From Isoetes taiwanensis (Eukaryota > Streptophyta > Lycopodiopsida > Isoetales > Isoetaceae), in NCBI GenBank assembly GCA_021234155.1, contig JAJEKV010000061.1, positions 7,735,013 to 7,799,012 on the forward strand: a stretch of 64,000 nt of DNA. The letters are read 5' to 3'. A program made the translations under genes and the position numbers. The notes under the pieces were generated by a model. That model was not told the DNA's origin. It did not search any database and worked only from the letters and a program-made list of their open reading frames with translations. This document shows, piece by piece, positions 40,437-52,432 of this stretch. The stretch's first letter is position 1. Every line of letters begins with the position of its first letter.

Positions 40437-41729
40437 TATTGTAAATATGATACTAAGTACTAGTAAAGTATGTCCTCTTTCTAAAACTAGTAAGCTATTT
40501 GCTTAAAATAAGTTGCTCTTTTTTGTGATCCTAGTTAAAAGAAAGGGCAATTCGAATTGTGCACTTAAAGGTACACTAAAGGTTGCCATGAACGAATAAG
40601 GGCACATCAAAATTTACCCTTAAAAAACAAGGTGCTGCGCACGGAGGGTTGCCCTCCATGGTCGGAGGGTGAAGTGGCATAAATCATACCCACCTGATGA
40701 TATAACAATCACAAAATTGCACAAAAATTGAAGTTTCACAACCTGTCAAATGAAAAGATGAAAAGAACAAAGATCGGATCACTGCCCAGCCAAACATACT
40801 ATAAAATATCTGTAAACCACAAAAGTACAAAGCACTAAATGCCAGAAACAGAGTGGTTAAATCAAGATGATTAATGAAAATAAGACAAAGCATATTCTGC
40901 ACTCCAAATGTCCTATACTCATTTTAGAAGATCAATTATACAGTTGTAGTGCTACAAATGTGGTTGAAATTTGATGATCTAGACTCAAGGAACAGAAGCA
41001 AAAACAACCTGCATCCACCATGCCAACATGGTTGGAAGTCGTGAGAATGCTTCAAAAAATCATGGGGCCAAGTATCAAGCCTTCCAGCTGCATCTCCAAT
41101 AATTAAGCACCTTTTTTCCATGCCCATGCAATGAGACATCTGATCAAGTGAAATACCTTGGATGGAGGTCCGCAGCGCTTTGGATCACTGCAACCGCTGC
41201 TCTATTCCAAGCTTAAACCTAAGATGTTTTGTATTTCGTGGAAAATTCTTTAATTTGAGGTATTTGGCTTGCAGTTTAAACTGGGGCATTCAGCCTCCAT
41301 TATGCGCGGATATTCGACTTACGGTTTAATGGAATCGAAGCCTATATATGGAGCCTATATTTCCTTCGTATGGCTTTAGATTGAACTTATATAACAGTTG
41401 CTGCTCTGCTATGCTGATGTGACAGAAGTGAACTGGTTTTAAATTTGTAACAGAATGTTCATTTTCATTTTGTTTTCAGTCCGTTTAAGAATTCTTTGCA
41501 TACATGCCTATTCCATATTACAAAAATATAAGAGAATTGAGAACATTAGGCCTATAATGCTAATTTGCCCTTCCTTAGGTATACTAAATCCAGAAATCGT
41601 TAACCACTCACCATTTAAATAGTGTCTTCAACTATTTCATATAATTATTAATAATGATGATATATGCATCCATTCATGCATATATCACAGAAGCTGCATC
41701 AACCACAAATGGTCTGTTCTACTTTTCCC
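40437..41729. other. No gene recognised; holds left 31-bp flank repeat
   Basis: Outside the direct repeat at 40627-40657 nothing is identified. A minus frame at 41139-40936 (67 codons) contains no known motif; it may be part of another captured fragment. Confidence 0.35.
40627..40657 (+). repeat. 31-bp direct repeat, left copy
   Basis: It begins CAAGGTGCTGCGCACGG and ends GGGTTGCCCTCCA, and matches 47227-47257 at 30 of 31 positions. The core GTGCTGCGCAC can pair as a small hairpin. The two copies enclose the KARI-HPPD-PPR fragment cluster. Confidence 0.85.
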
Positions 41730-42576
<847 letters not shown>

Positions 42577-43059
42577 TTACTCTAAGACAACAAAGGAAAA
42601 TTGTTGCTATTTGATGGAATCTGCAATTGGCAATCAGTCCTCCACAATATTGAGAATATATTTGCCATGTTAATGTAAAATGCAAAAGGTCTATATGCAC
42701 TTATTACTACAAAAAATGGCATACTGCGTATCTATCTCCAACTGGTTTGGTAAAAGTTTGCAACAACACTCCCTGATCATCCTTATCCACCAAATTTCCA
42801 AGTTCCTCACAGAGCTTCAACTGCTCTGCATCTAAGATATCACCAACTCGATGTGGCACTTCCTTATAATAGGTTGGATTAGGCTTAGGCATAAACTCAA
42901 AACCTCCAACATTAGACCTCATAGCATCTCCTTCAAAGTGAAGAATATATCTTCATAAATTAAGGCAAGATGCTGCAATCCAGGGCCTTCATTGAGCTCA
43001 AGGTATGTCAAAATTTGTGATTCGCACTTCGTTCCATATGTGGGTTGGTCATAGGTAAT

Positions 43060-44092
43060 CCCATCGATCCGAGCCATCGGATCGCCATTCTGGGAAGGGA
43101 CGAGCGCCTATATTAGGCCATTTGTATTTTGGCTCGGTTATCGGCGTCTTCTCACAGCAGCTCTTCTTCTCCTCTCGTGGCTTCCCTCCCTTCCCGCCCT
43201 GCTGACGGTGGCGCATGAGTCTTTTTTCATTTGTATTTTTTATTGTTCATGCCTCTTTGTTGTTCTCCACCTGTGAGTGTTGCTATTCTTATGTTTCTGT
43301 TTCATCGCCCTGCTATTCTTATGTTTCTGTTCCATTACCCTCTTGTTGTGTTGTTCTCCACCTGCAGGTGATGCTATTCATTTTCACCTCGAGGGTGATG
43401 CATATTTTTACATAATGGTTCTCCACCCGCTGGGTGATGCTTTATGCTGTTTATTTCCACCTCGAGGGTGATGCATGTTTTTTCATAATGGTTCTCCACC
43501 TGCTGGGTGATGCTTTTTCCACCCTATGGATGATGCTATCTTTTTCTGTTATGTTCTTTTTTCCTCTGTTTTCATTTTCGGACCTTCTTGGTGCAGCTTA
43601 TGCTGTTTGTTTTCTCTTACCATTTAGGGGTGTTTTTTTGGGAGTTTTTTGGTATTGCTTGCAGGATTCCGCCGTTTTCCGCCGTCTGTTGGGGTCCTGC
43701 TCTATTTATGTTCGCCATCACCCCTCTCCTTCGGTTCTCCATGGACACATTCGGGGAAGGCTTTCGCCGTTTGCTGGGGTCGTGCTCTATTTTGCGTTCG
43801 CCATCAACTCGTTTCTCTCCGTTCTCCAGGCAACACATTCAAGGTTGTTGGCGACCATTTCTCATTAGGGTTTTCCTCAAAAACCCGAAAGGGCGGGTTT
43901 TTTTATCCCGATGAGAAGTTGTCGCCATTACCCTTTTATTTTGCCTTGGCAAATTTCTTTTTGGGGGGTAGTCCGATATTGTTCCTATGGCCGGCTATCC
44001 CCTCTCTCTCTCCCTAGTTTTCCACTCATTGTATACTGCTGCTGTGATGAATGACAAGCCTATCTATGTGTCTCTCGCGAGTCCCTTCCCAG
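43060..44092. mobile_element. 1,033-bp insertion inside the HPPD fragment
   Basis: HPPD homology stops at 44093 and resumes at 43059. The codons for Val-Leu-Leu-Pro are restored exactly if the insertion and one AAT copy are removed, giving a 3-bp target duplication (43057-43059 and 44093-44095). The right end carries GTCCCTTCCCAG. Its exact inverted copy lies 30 bases inside the left end, with 15 matching bases (43087-43101 and 44081-44095) if the adjoining ATT/AAT is counted. The left end has a hairpin CGATCCG/CGGATCG at 43065-43084. Plus-strand frames of 108-144 codons inside have no recognised domain. The family is unknown. Confidence 0.75.
43267..43536 (+). repeat. Array of seven near-palindromic 17-18-bp iterons
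   Basis: Units of the form CCACCyNNNNrGGTGATGC occur at 43268, 43358, 43385 (first C changed to T), 43423, 43457, 43496 and 43519. The centres vary while pairing is mostly kept: CACCTGCAGGTG is a perfect palindrome, and others read CACCTCGAGGGTG or CACCCGCTGGGTG. The spacers are T-rich, often TTCATAATGGTTCT. No known function. Confidence 0.75.
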
Positions 44093-45399
44093 AATAACAC
44101 CATCTCATTATTCCTAGCCAAGATCATGCTATTAAGTCACTTTCAGCAGTGCCAATGTCACTAACTCTGCAAATTCTGGGAAACCTATAAACATGGACAC
44201 ATACTCTATATCATCATCTAAAAGATTGAATACATTTCCCACTACATAGTCAAGCCGAAGCAATCCGGCGGACATTGGATATGACTCAACAGGTTCATAA
44301 CTGGGAAGGGAGGCGCCATTACATTGATTCAAAGTAATATATCTTAGCACCACATCACCATATAAATGCACCTCAACTATTGTAACACTCTTACCCGATT
44401 CTTCACAAATTTTGGGCTCCAAAACTCCAAGCGCTCCATTTTGACACTCGAATCAAATGCCTCCTTTGCATCATCAACTTCTATGGCTACAGTTCTTACT
44501 CCAAAGCCATGGGCATAGTAAGAACTTTGGGCTTATTCCGGAGAGTATGCAAGATGAGGAGAAACAGGTTCATTTCTATCACAGATACAAAGAAAGCATA
44601 AGGGGCAGTAAAGGCAAAAAGCAGATCATTTGACTTGATAACATAGCTACAATAGAGATGATTTCCTGTAGTATAATGGCTAATTTAGCAACCAGATCCA
44701 TGCCTAAACCCCATGCAGAATGGTGCCATATGTTGGATGAATCTCCACATCAAAACTCAACATGGTGGAACCGCCGGACTCCAAATATATCTGTTTTAGA
44801 ATTTTTTCTGATGAATTTGTCAAAACCCACAAGGTGTTTGATCTGTACTCTAACATCTGCCACAACTATGAAAACTACAGCTGAGTTACGCTGCAGAAGA
44901 GAGTAGATTTTTCCTCCAAAACATCAATGATGTCTGAATGCTTTGCAAGATTAAGCAAGTTCAATCAGAAGCCATGCAGGAGAAAGAGGGCTCCGTATGC
45001 CTGCCGAACTAAGAATCTGCCTGCTCATCAAAATAAGGGCGACCAACATCTAGGTGCCGTCTAAAAATGTGACTTCACGAACAAGAAAAAAAGGGTAACA
45101 TCGTGGATTAACAAAACTCATCACAAAGATGCAATCTTTTATAGACGCGATCGAGCTAAATGAAAAACTTTAGGAATATGACAGATAGCAAAACACAACC
45201 TGGAACAGATGAGCTAACCCTGATTTCATGCGCAGCTGAAGCAACAAATGAAGAAATCTTTAGATCGAAAGTCCCTACCTCCATGTAGACCCTGATCTCA
45301 TGCGCCCTCCTATTGCATTTGATCATAACTGTCTAGTGCATCCTGGCCAAATCCCTTTCCAACATATTCTGCAATAAGTATATTCTATGAATGTCATGT

Positions 45400-46760
45400 A
45401 TCTGCAGCATATCAAAACTTCTCTAGCTTTGAAAGTGAGCCATACTTCGCATACATGTCAACCAAAATGCTTCCAACAGAAAGAACTTTCCCAAATCTCC
45501 TTTGTGAAACATAAGAAGCTGCACGCTCTGTATTTCTTTGGACCAACTGGTCAAAGGATGTCGATCCTAGTTCTGTATTTATATATGTCTTGCAAGCATT
45601 GAGGAAGGCTAACCAAGTTTCCATAAAAAAGGTGCATTCTTTGCATTTCAACAATTTCCAGCTTCATGTAAATGTCTTGGATGTACAAAGAGATCAACCA
45701 TGTAAGTACAATGATCTATTGACATTGATGGAGCAATGCCATATTCTTCAATCACCTGAAAATACTCCCTACTCTTTGTAAGCAGAATGGCAGGCTGCAT
45801 GCCCTAAGAAGACATATAAAAGTGGCATTAGCTGGCCTAAAGCCATACTATTGCATCTCTTAAAAATACTGAAAGGCCATATTAATCTCATGGTTCATGC
45901 CATATCCTCTTATTATTTCTGTCCAGGTCACGACATCTCGCACTGGAAGTTTATCAAGGATTTCTCATGCCCCATCAACTGGGCCACACTTGACATACAT
46001 TCCTATCAAGATGTTGCCAACAACACGGTCTCTTTCAAATCCTGTTTCAGCAATCGTAGCATAAATCTTCCGGCCCATCAATGGCTCCAATGATGCCATA
46101 ATCTAGATGGTGACCATTTCCAACATATCCACCCCCATGCATCTTCAGGTACTAACCTGAGAGTGCATGTGATTGTCCAGAAGCAATATATCCTATTTCA
46201 AGTTGCATCTTCTTATAGCGTTTTATCTTGATTCAATCTATTTTCAAGAAATCTTTCAATTAGGACAGTCCAAGTTATTGTGCTTCACTCTGGTAGAATA
46301 TCAAAAAATCTCTGAGCCTTCAGAAGTGAGCTGCATTGGGCATATATGTCAGTTAAAGTACTGCCAACAAAACATATCCTCTTCCAACCCCTTCAGAAAG
46401 CCTCAACATGTAATTCACGGCCTTTCACTAATGCTACAACATTGCCACAAGCTTTTAAAATGCATGTAAGTGTGATTGCTCGGGATAAATGCCCTTAGTT
46501 TGCATCTGCTCATGGCACATTGCAAAATGTTGCTTGGGTCTCTAGAAGAAGACTACATTTGAAATACATGCCTACCAATACACTACATACCCCAATTGTA
46601 CCACTTCCTTGCGCAATTTTCTCCTTGTCTATGGCTGCAGTATATGAACAAGCTTTCCATCTGCAAATAGAAGTGGTAACATTTGGATTCACATTCTCCA
46701 ATCGCATTTGTTCAAGACAAACTAAAGCTTCCAGACATAATCTAGTTTCTACATGAAGAC
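45400..46760 (-). pseudogene. Pentatricopeptide-repeat (PPR) gene remnant
   Basis: Minus-strand pieces show PPR (PLS-type) repeats in series: LENVNPNVTTSICRWKACSY to VCSVLVGMYFKCSLL (46707-46510); TGFERDRVVGNILIGMYVKC, then LPVRDVVTWTEIIRGYGMNH and YGFRPANATFICLLRACS (46050-45780); and ACKTYINTELG to VGSILVDMYAKYGSLSK (45600-45420). The repeats match the GxxxDxxVxxxLVDMYAKCG pattern of organelle-targeted RNA-binding PPR proteins. Several in-frame stops (after GPVDGA, AFQYF, EMQ) and frame changes occur. No E or DYW domain is visible. Dead. Confidence 0.85.
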
Positions 46761-47202
46761 AGGTATTACATCAAGTGTCCCACATCATGCCGTACGTCTT
46801 CCTGAAATCATTTGGACACTCTGAGCAAGAATTATAGGCAACCTTGAATAATTGCCAACAACACATATCTCCATTGAAGGTGGTCCAAATAGAATAGATG
46901 CATAATCTGGCTTTGCTTTGGGCGAACTTCTGCCAGACATGGCTACTCCTGATGCCCCTCATTTCCGACGCTAAGTAGTGGTTAGTTTCAAATCCCACAT
47001 CAGCTCCACGGGTAACAGACCAGCTCCACGGGCTACGTCAGTTTAGAAAGGAAAATCTTCGGTTTGCCCTGCCAGTTACTCGGTTGGAGCATCCTGGATC
47101 CAGAACGCAGGTGACCGAGAGTTTACAACAAATAGTAGGTTTGGAGCAGTCAGCAGCATATCCTGGTATATTCTAGCATATACCTAGGATATGCCATAAA
47201 CC

Positions 47203-47223
47203 GGGTTTGCCTAGGGGCAACCC
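47203..47223. repeat. Hairpin motif TTGCC/GGGGCAA, copy 1
   Basis: GGGTTTGCCTAGGGGCAACCC can fold back on itself. It lies directly before the right 31-bp repeat. Related hairpins sit at 51813-51836 and 57479-57499, each preceded by a CATATTC/AGCATAT-rich stretch. Confidence 0.6.
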
Positions 47224-47226
47224 AAA

Positions 47227-47257
47227 CAAGGTGCTGCGCACGGGGGGTTGCCCTCCA
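47227..47257 (+). repeat. 31-bp direct repeat, right copy
   Basis: Same sequence as 40627-40657 with one difference (A to G within the G run). It marks the right side of the gene-fragment cluster. Confidence 0.85.
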
Positions 47258-49155
47258 GTGCCCGAAAGTGTGTTTTCATGGGTTCTGTTTCGTCATTTTG
47301 TGTTGTGTCTTGTTTGTTTTATGTGAGACAATGTATGTCTCATATGCATGCTCTGCATGCATGTTTCTATATTCTACAAGACATCTACGAACTCAAAATT
47401 CTCAATCCCTCAATTTCATAAATTCCTAGCATAAACTTCATCATTCCTACAACTAATGTCATAAGTTTTCACCGTAGGAGGTTGAGCTTTGGGCACATCA
47501 GTACATTGTACCTTCTCAACCCTCATAGTCTTGGAACTGTTTTGGTCCTTTGTAGAGAGCTTATGCACCTTCTTTAGGATTCGGCGAACTACAAATTTTC
47601 GATTTTGAAAGGTCTCATGTTACAGAATAGGGTGGAATAGAATTGAACAATGAGGATTGTCTGAAGGGGATTGTCTGCACCTGAGAAGCTGAGAAGCTGC
47701 GAATCTTCTGGCGCCAAGCTGCCAAGGGCTTCCGCCGGGCAGCCAGATGCAAGCATACAAACATGCTTTAAGCACCTATTGTTTCCTCTTTGCTTTCTGC
47801 TTTGCTTATGTACCTACACAGGTCCTTTCTGAGGTTTCTTCTTGAGGCTTCTATATAAACTTACTTTATGAATCCAGGGTTTTGAAGTTTACAATGTGAA
47901 AGCTTTAGAAGCTCTAGTTCGGATTGTGCATTGGGTGGTTGGGAGGTTCGCAGGAGTGCTGCAGAGGTTCCCCAGAGGTTCAGAAGAAGACTCCAACTTC
48001 TAGTAAAAATGCAGTTCTGTCTGAGCTATGTCACATTTTCAATGAATGCCACCTCTTCTTCTTATCTGTTCTTCACTCTCAATTGTTCTTATCTGTGTCT
48101 TGTGAATGCACAATGGTAGCACATTCATTTTTTATGTGTATGGATTCAAGTATACCATGTATGTATATGCGTATTTAGGCATATGGGTATGTGGGGCTGA
48201 TGTGTAAATTCCACGGCCCTTGATTTGGCATATTCATGGAACTATGCTTGAATCCAATGATCCAAAAAAAACAATAAGGATATAACAATAAGGATAGAAT
48301 AGAACAATATATGATCATTGAAGCATAACAATGATCTTCGAATATGATTCCTATATCTATCTATTGAAATGTGATTTAGATATGATTAACCAACATCCCA
48401 GATTATTGGCTTCTGGATTTTGGTCAAAAACCCAAAAAGAAAGAAAAATGGGCCTCCTATGTTGAATTCACAAATGAGAGAGCTCAAAAGTCCATCCATG
48501 TTAATATTTTAATTCGTCTGGCTTGTCTTATTGAATCACAATAATGATATCCGAATATGATTTTTTATCGTGTGCTACTCCAGACTTGTCCCACGAAGTT
48601 TGGTGTTTTTGAAATATGTTCATGGGCTACCAAGTTGATACTTCAAGTTTAGTCTGAGATCTTCTCGACTTTTTGAATTGAATATGATCCTATTCGTGTT
48701 ACTAATCAATCTAATTTTCAAGTTAGGTATGTCTTGCTGTCTTAACCGACCCATTCTGCATATCTTGGCACCTGTGTGCGAACAATGTAATATTAGGCTA
48801 TCATATAATCATGCATACCTTGAGGTGAGTGCCTATGAATTTGTTACGATCAAAGCATGTACAACAATATGCGGAGGCAGTTTTGTCCTGGTTTAGGTAT
48901 AGGTGCTACTTTATTAATCCATTATTATACCGATCCTTCCTTATATAGCAATATGGTCACCATTTGCCTTGTTCCTCTACAAGCTCTCTTGTTTTTGCAA
49001 TGCATATCCATAAGAGGTGAAGGATAGTTCATGAATGACTAGCAAAATTCTATGCAAACATAGATGAATTGTTGACGTTGGATTGGTAGAATTGTGTAGC
49101 ATTAATCCATTTCAGATACAGGAAGATAGATCATCATGGCTACCATCTAGATACA
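47258..49155. other. Intergenic, nothing recognised
   Basis: No frame over 84 codons and no motif. Short AGAATAG-type runs at 47630 and 48290 resemble LINE tails but are too short to call. Confidence 0.45.
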
Positions 49156-49365
49156 CTATATGTCCACGTCCCCTGAGATGCTGCAACAAATGGCACAAGT
49201 GTTACCGATGTATAATAGTCTCAGATTGCTTCTGGTGGCATGCAGTCTTACATAACCAAATTCTTCACTTATATACAATGACCAGTGTGGCTGTGGAAAT
49301 ATAGGAAAATCAGGGTGGTCTCGCATCAATATGATGGAAACCATTTTGATTGCCATTGCGTCCAA
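49156..49365 (-). pseudogene. Purple acid phosphatase fragment (PAP2/PAP9-like)
   Basis: The minus-strand frame reads HPDFPIFPQPHWSLY, SEEFGYVRLHATRSNLRLLY and IGN. This is the C-terminal end of large plant purple acid phosphatases, which have HPD-PIFPQP-SMYR, GEFGYTRLVA and VGNHDG blocks. The upstream part continues in another frame, the final NHDGxVHD motif is destroyed, and the metal-binding domain is absent. It is an isolated exon-sized fragment. Confidence 0.75.
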
Positions 49366-52133
49366 AACACGATCTGGTAAGTTGTAATAGAGGTAGAGAT
49401 TGGTCTATAAATAAACTGCAGAAATTTTTCCGGGATAAATCCCAGCCTCTCTTCCTTTTCCGCCTAACGAAGGGGCATCCTCTGCATAATCTACAGACAA
49501 GAGGGAGTCAAGCTTCACCTTTCACCTTCTGCAGTGACGCCATTCCTTTGCCTGGACGAACGAGATGCGCAACTCCTGAAGGAAAAGCAGTTAAAGCACT
49601 TCAAAATTTGGAGATGGCATCGAAAAAACCCAGTTGGAAGACCAATAATAACGTTTTCACCAGACTAACCACAAGTCATAAATAAAGTCAAGGCATGCGC
49701 TGAGTCCTGAACGTCTGAATTGTCTTTTTCCTCGACAAGATCACCGAGCCTCTTGATCTCATAGTGCTCCTCCTTTGGAAGTAAGATAATAGTTAACATG
49801 CCAGTTCATCAACTGAATACTAACCAGTCAATAAAGACATCTACATGAGCGTTCCATCTCTCTTCAACTTTACTTCCAAAGACAGTGTAGTGAGTTAGAT
49901 TTATGGGCTGCTGTAGCTGCAGATTTTCAAGACATGCTTTATTCTGGTACCTATGGAGCTTTGTTGGAAGGTGCAAAGTTGATTAATCTCCAAAGTCTCA
50001 GAATTTCTGACATGACATAATGGACCTCGAGAAGAGTTTATGATTAAAGAGAAGGGATTCCATAGAGATAATTTCCTGATACAAGGTGGTTCCGACATGA
50101 TGGTTTTTGTCACTAGTAGATGAGCTGGACATTGCTTAGAGCTTTTTCTTGAGATAGTCTGTGATCTTAAGGAATTGATCCTTTCTTATTAAATGCGCAT
50201 AAAAATCTCGGTTTAGTAAAATCTTACCATTGCTTGTCCTCGGCTCTCGGTAGTTGAGAAGGATTTTATACGCTTATTGCACTTTCGATACGTACATAAT
50301 AGTCACATAAATGAACATTTAACCATACATGGCAAAGGGAATACACGCTACTCTCCAATTCAATCTTCATCTCTACAACTTGAAGCCAGAAGCCGCTAAT
50401 TTCTTCTCTAGGTTGTTGAGCTTTGATGCCCATCGCGGATTCATGAGGATGGGTTCTAGACACCTTTTCTTTAAACTCTATCAACCGCCAAGCGTGCATC
50501 TTCTAATCGACCTTGAAAAGCTCGCCCTTGCGAGCCATCGCATCAAATGCAAATCAAAGCTTAGTGCTTGCAATAAGCATATTCTCCAAACTCACGCTAC
50601 CAAGAAGCCCTCAAAATGATGCAAAGCGTAAATCAAGTATGATGATATTGTAATGATATTGCAACCTTTGTAGCAATGCTAAGATCAACTTCCTTCTACG
50701 AAGTATACACGTAATTTCACACTGGACAAGTTAAGGAACATACAATCAATATATGACGTGCATGGACTCAAAAGTAATATGCTTCTATTTGTGGTTAAAT
50801 AAAGTAACATGCTTCTATTTGTGGTTAGTATGTAACGTATTTCAACATTACATTGCCAAGAGCTGGCTGTTGCCAATGCAACAGGGATATCTTCTTAGAA
50901 TGCCAAGAGAAAAGCTCAAGAATAAGAAAATATAATGTTTCAAACCTGGCCGTTCTTTGTTAAACTGAGGAACTGATGTAATAATTTACAAATTGACCAT
51001 AATGAACAACTAGATAAACACTTTATGCCATTGCTTTTGTAGTGTGAATATGTGTGCCTTTACTAGAAAAACACTGCAATTGACCATGATGTATGCACTT
51101 TGTGCCACAAGTTAATGCCTTCTCATTTGAAATACAAGAGAAAAATAGGGTCTCATCGACCCAAGCAGTCTCCCACAGATGTTAATACAGTCTTTCTTTA
51201 TTATAGTCAACTGGGCAGACCACCATCCCCATCTGTCCTGGTGCACATGCATAGTAATTTTGGACTGGAACCATGGACTAGCCAATACTGGCTCCACGCA
51301 GAATAATATAACCTTGAATCTTCTGTACATTATGTAAAGACCTCACAGACTCAAGGTTGTAGACATCGAAAATGTATTCCTGGTAGAAAAAAGGTATAAG
51401 GGAATGCGCATCTAAGAAAGTAGGAAATGAACTAATAACAGACCAAACACAACCATGATTTCTAAGCCGCATTTGCCTCTTTGAAAGAATAACTCACAAC
51501 AGAATACATCCCTGGTCTGACAAATTGCTCCGAAATCTGGGCCGTCGGAAGGGCCCTGTCAAAGAAGGGGCTGCTTCTTACATGCAAGGGGACCCAAGCT
51601 GAAGGAGATATTCCTACACCAAAACGACAGGCTTACCTTGCCGATGGCCTCGATGCTACCGAACTTCTTTCGGTCAGCCGGTTTGCAAAGCAGCCACCGG
51701 GCAACAGGGGCGACCTAACATTTACAGCTTGTAGCAAGTTTTTAGCAGTTTTTGGCATATTCTAAGCATATGCTAGCATATACCATGAATATACCAAAAA
51801 CCCACACAAACAAGGGATTGCCCCCTAGGGGCAACCCAAAAATATAGACCCTACCGTTATAAGTTAATCACTGCGTGGAAGAAATGCCAGGCATCTTAGG
51901 TAAACGCATGGAAAGGGATATAGGGTCCAGATCGAAAGCTCAAAAACCCTTAGACGGGCTTATTCCGGCGGTTCTCCAGCAGCAGACTAGATGAAGATCC
52001 GGCCTCGTTTAGCCCCTCCTCTATAGGAGAGTTCTTTTTTGTCAGGGTTTGGACTCCAACAGAGCTACATGAAGTGACCTTTGAGTGCGTAAGATTAGGT
52101 TAAAGATGATTTGTGCTTCATTTTAAAATTTCC
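49366..52133. other. Intergenic, no gene recognised
   Basis: Several 60-110-codon frames (for example 49350-49685 plus, 50329-50619 plus, 50499-50266 minus) show no known domain. The 49930-50110 stretch has a faint leucine-rich pattern (LINLQSLRISDM on the plus strand, with stops) that I cannot support as a gene. Confidence 0.4.
51813..51836. repeat. Hairpin motif TTGCC/GGGGCAA, copy 2
   Basis: GGGATTGCCCCCTAGGGGCAAC and following CC form an inverted repeat. It lies 0.6 kb before the STT3-like gene, preceded by AGCATATGCTAGCATATACC. Confidence 0.6.
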
Positions 52134-52200
52134 TTTTTTTTTTGAGACAAAGCTCGCGAGCAACTGCATTGATCTGGTCGTTTGAAAGCTAGTTCATTTA
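52134..52200 (-). mobile_element. LINE-type 3' end with poly(A), minus strand
   Basis: T10 at 52134-52143 followed by sequence whose reverse complement reads GATCAATGCAGTTGCTCGCG then TTTGTCTC before the A's. This is the same GATCAAT...TC-A(n) layout as the LINE ends at 14980 and 24965. Body of the element not recognised. Confidence 0.4.
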
Positions 52201-52432
52201 AACTCGAAAAGTGATATCTCACTTGCTTCCAAAAGAAAACTTTGACGGAATCCTGAACATATCAATAATATGCATTCTTTTCACAGTAGTGGTATCCCGT
52301 ATTGCCTTGAATTCTGGGATCTATGCAGGAAAACTCTTACAATTAGCTGCATATTTTTTGATGTGGGTGGAACTACATTTTTCGACTTTAACCCTACTCT
52401 TTTCGCAGGATCCTTTCTCCTCTTAGGTCAAG

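Larger units (their letters stand above)
42717..44830 (-). pseudogene. 4-hydroxyphenylpyruvate dioxygenase fragment, interrupted
   Basis: On the minus strand: KFIRKNSKTDIFGVRRFHHV (44830-44770), then GLGMDLVAK, SNDLLFAFTAPYAFF, GVRTVAIEVDDAKEAFDSS, VHLYGDVVLRYITLNQ and RLDYVVGNV to FIGFPEFAE. A 1,033-bp insertion (43060-44092) splits the block before PTYGTK; then LELNEGPGLQHLAL, NVGGFEFMPKPNPTYYKEVP and DDQGVLLQTFTKPVGDR follow, ending at 42717. HPPD converts 4-hydroxyphenylpyruvate to homogentisate on the way to tocopherol and plastoquinone. The first iron-ligand histidine (normally LDH) is Tyr here, and the glutamate ligand region after GDR is missing. Several frameshifts and stops occur, for example at 44545, 44125 and 42918. 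Dead fragment. Confidence 0.9.

Noticed and set aside
40936-41139. Minus-strand frame as a further captured gene
   Set aside because: No motif recognised and no neighbouring exon in another frame.
43087-44095. Classical TIR transposon with 15-bp terminal inverted repeats
   Set aside because: The inverted repeat is not terminal on the left side: HPPD homology places the true left end 27-30 bases further out.
49901-50113. Possible leucine-rich-repeat (NBS-LRR) fragment on the plus strand
   Set aside because: Only one short LRR-like piece (LINLQSLRISDM) with several stops around it; not enough to support a call.
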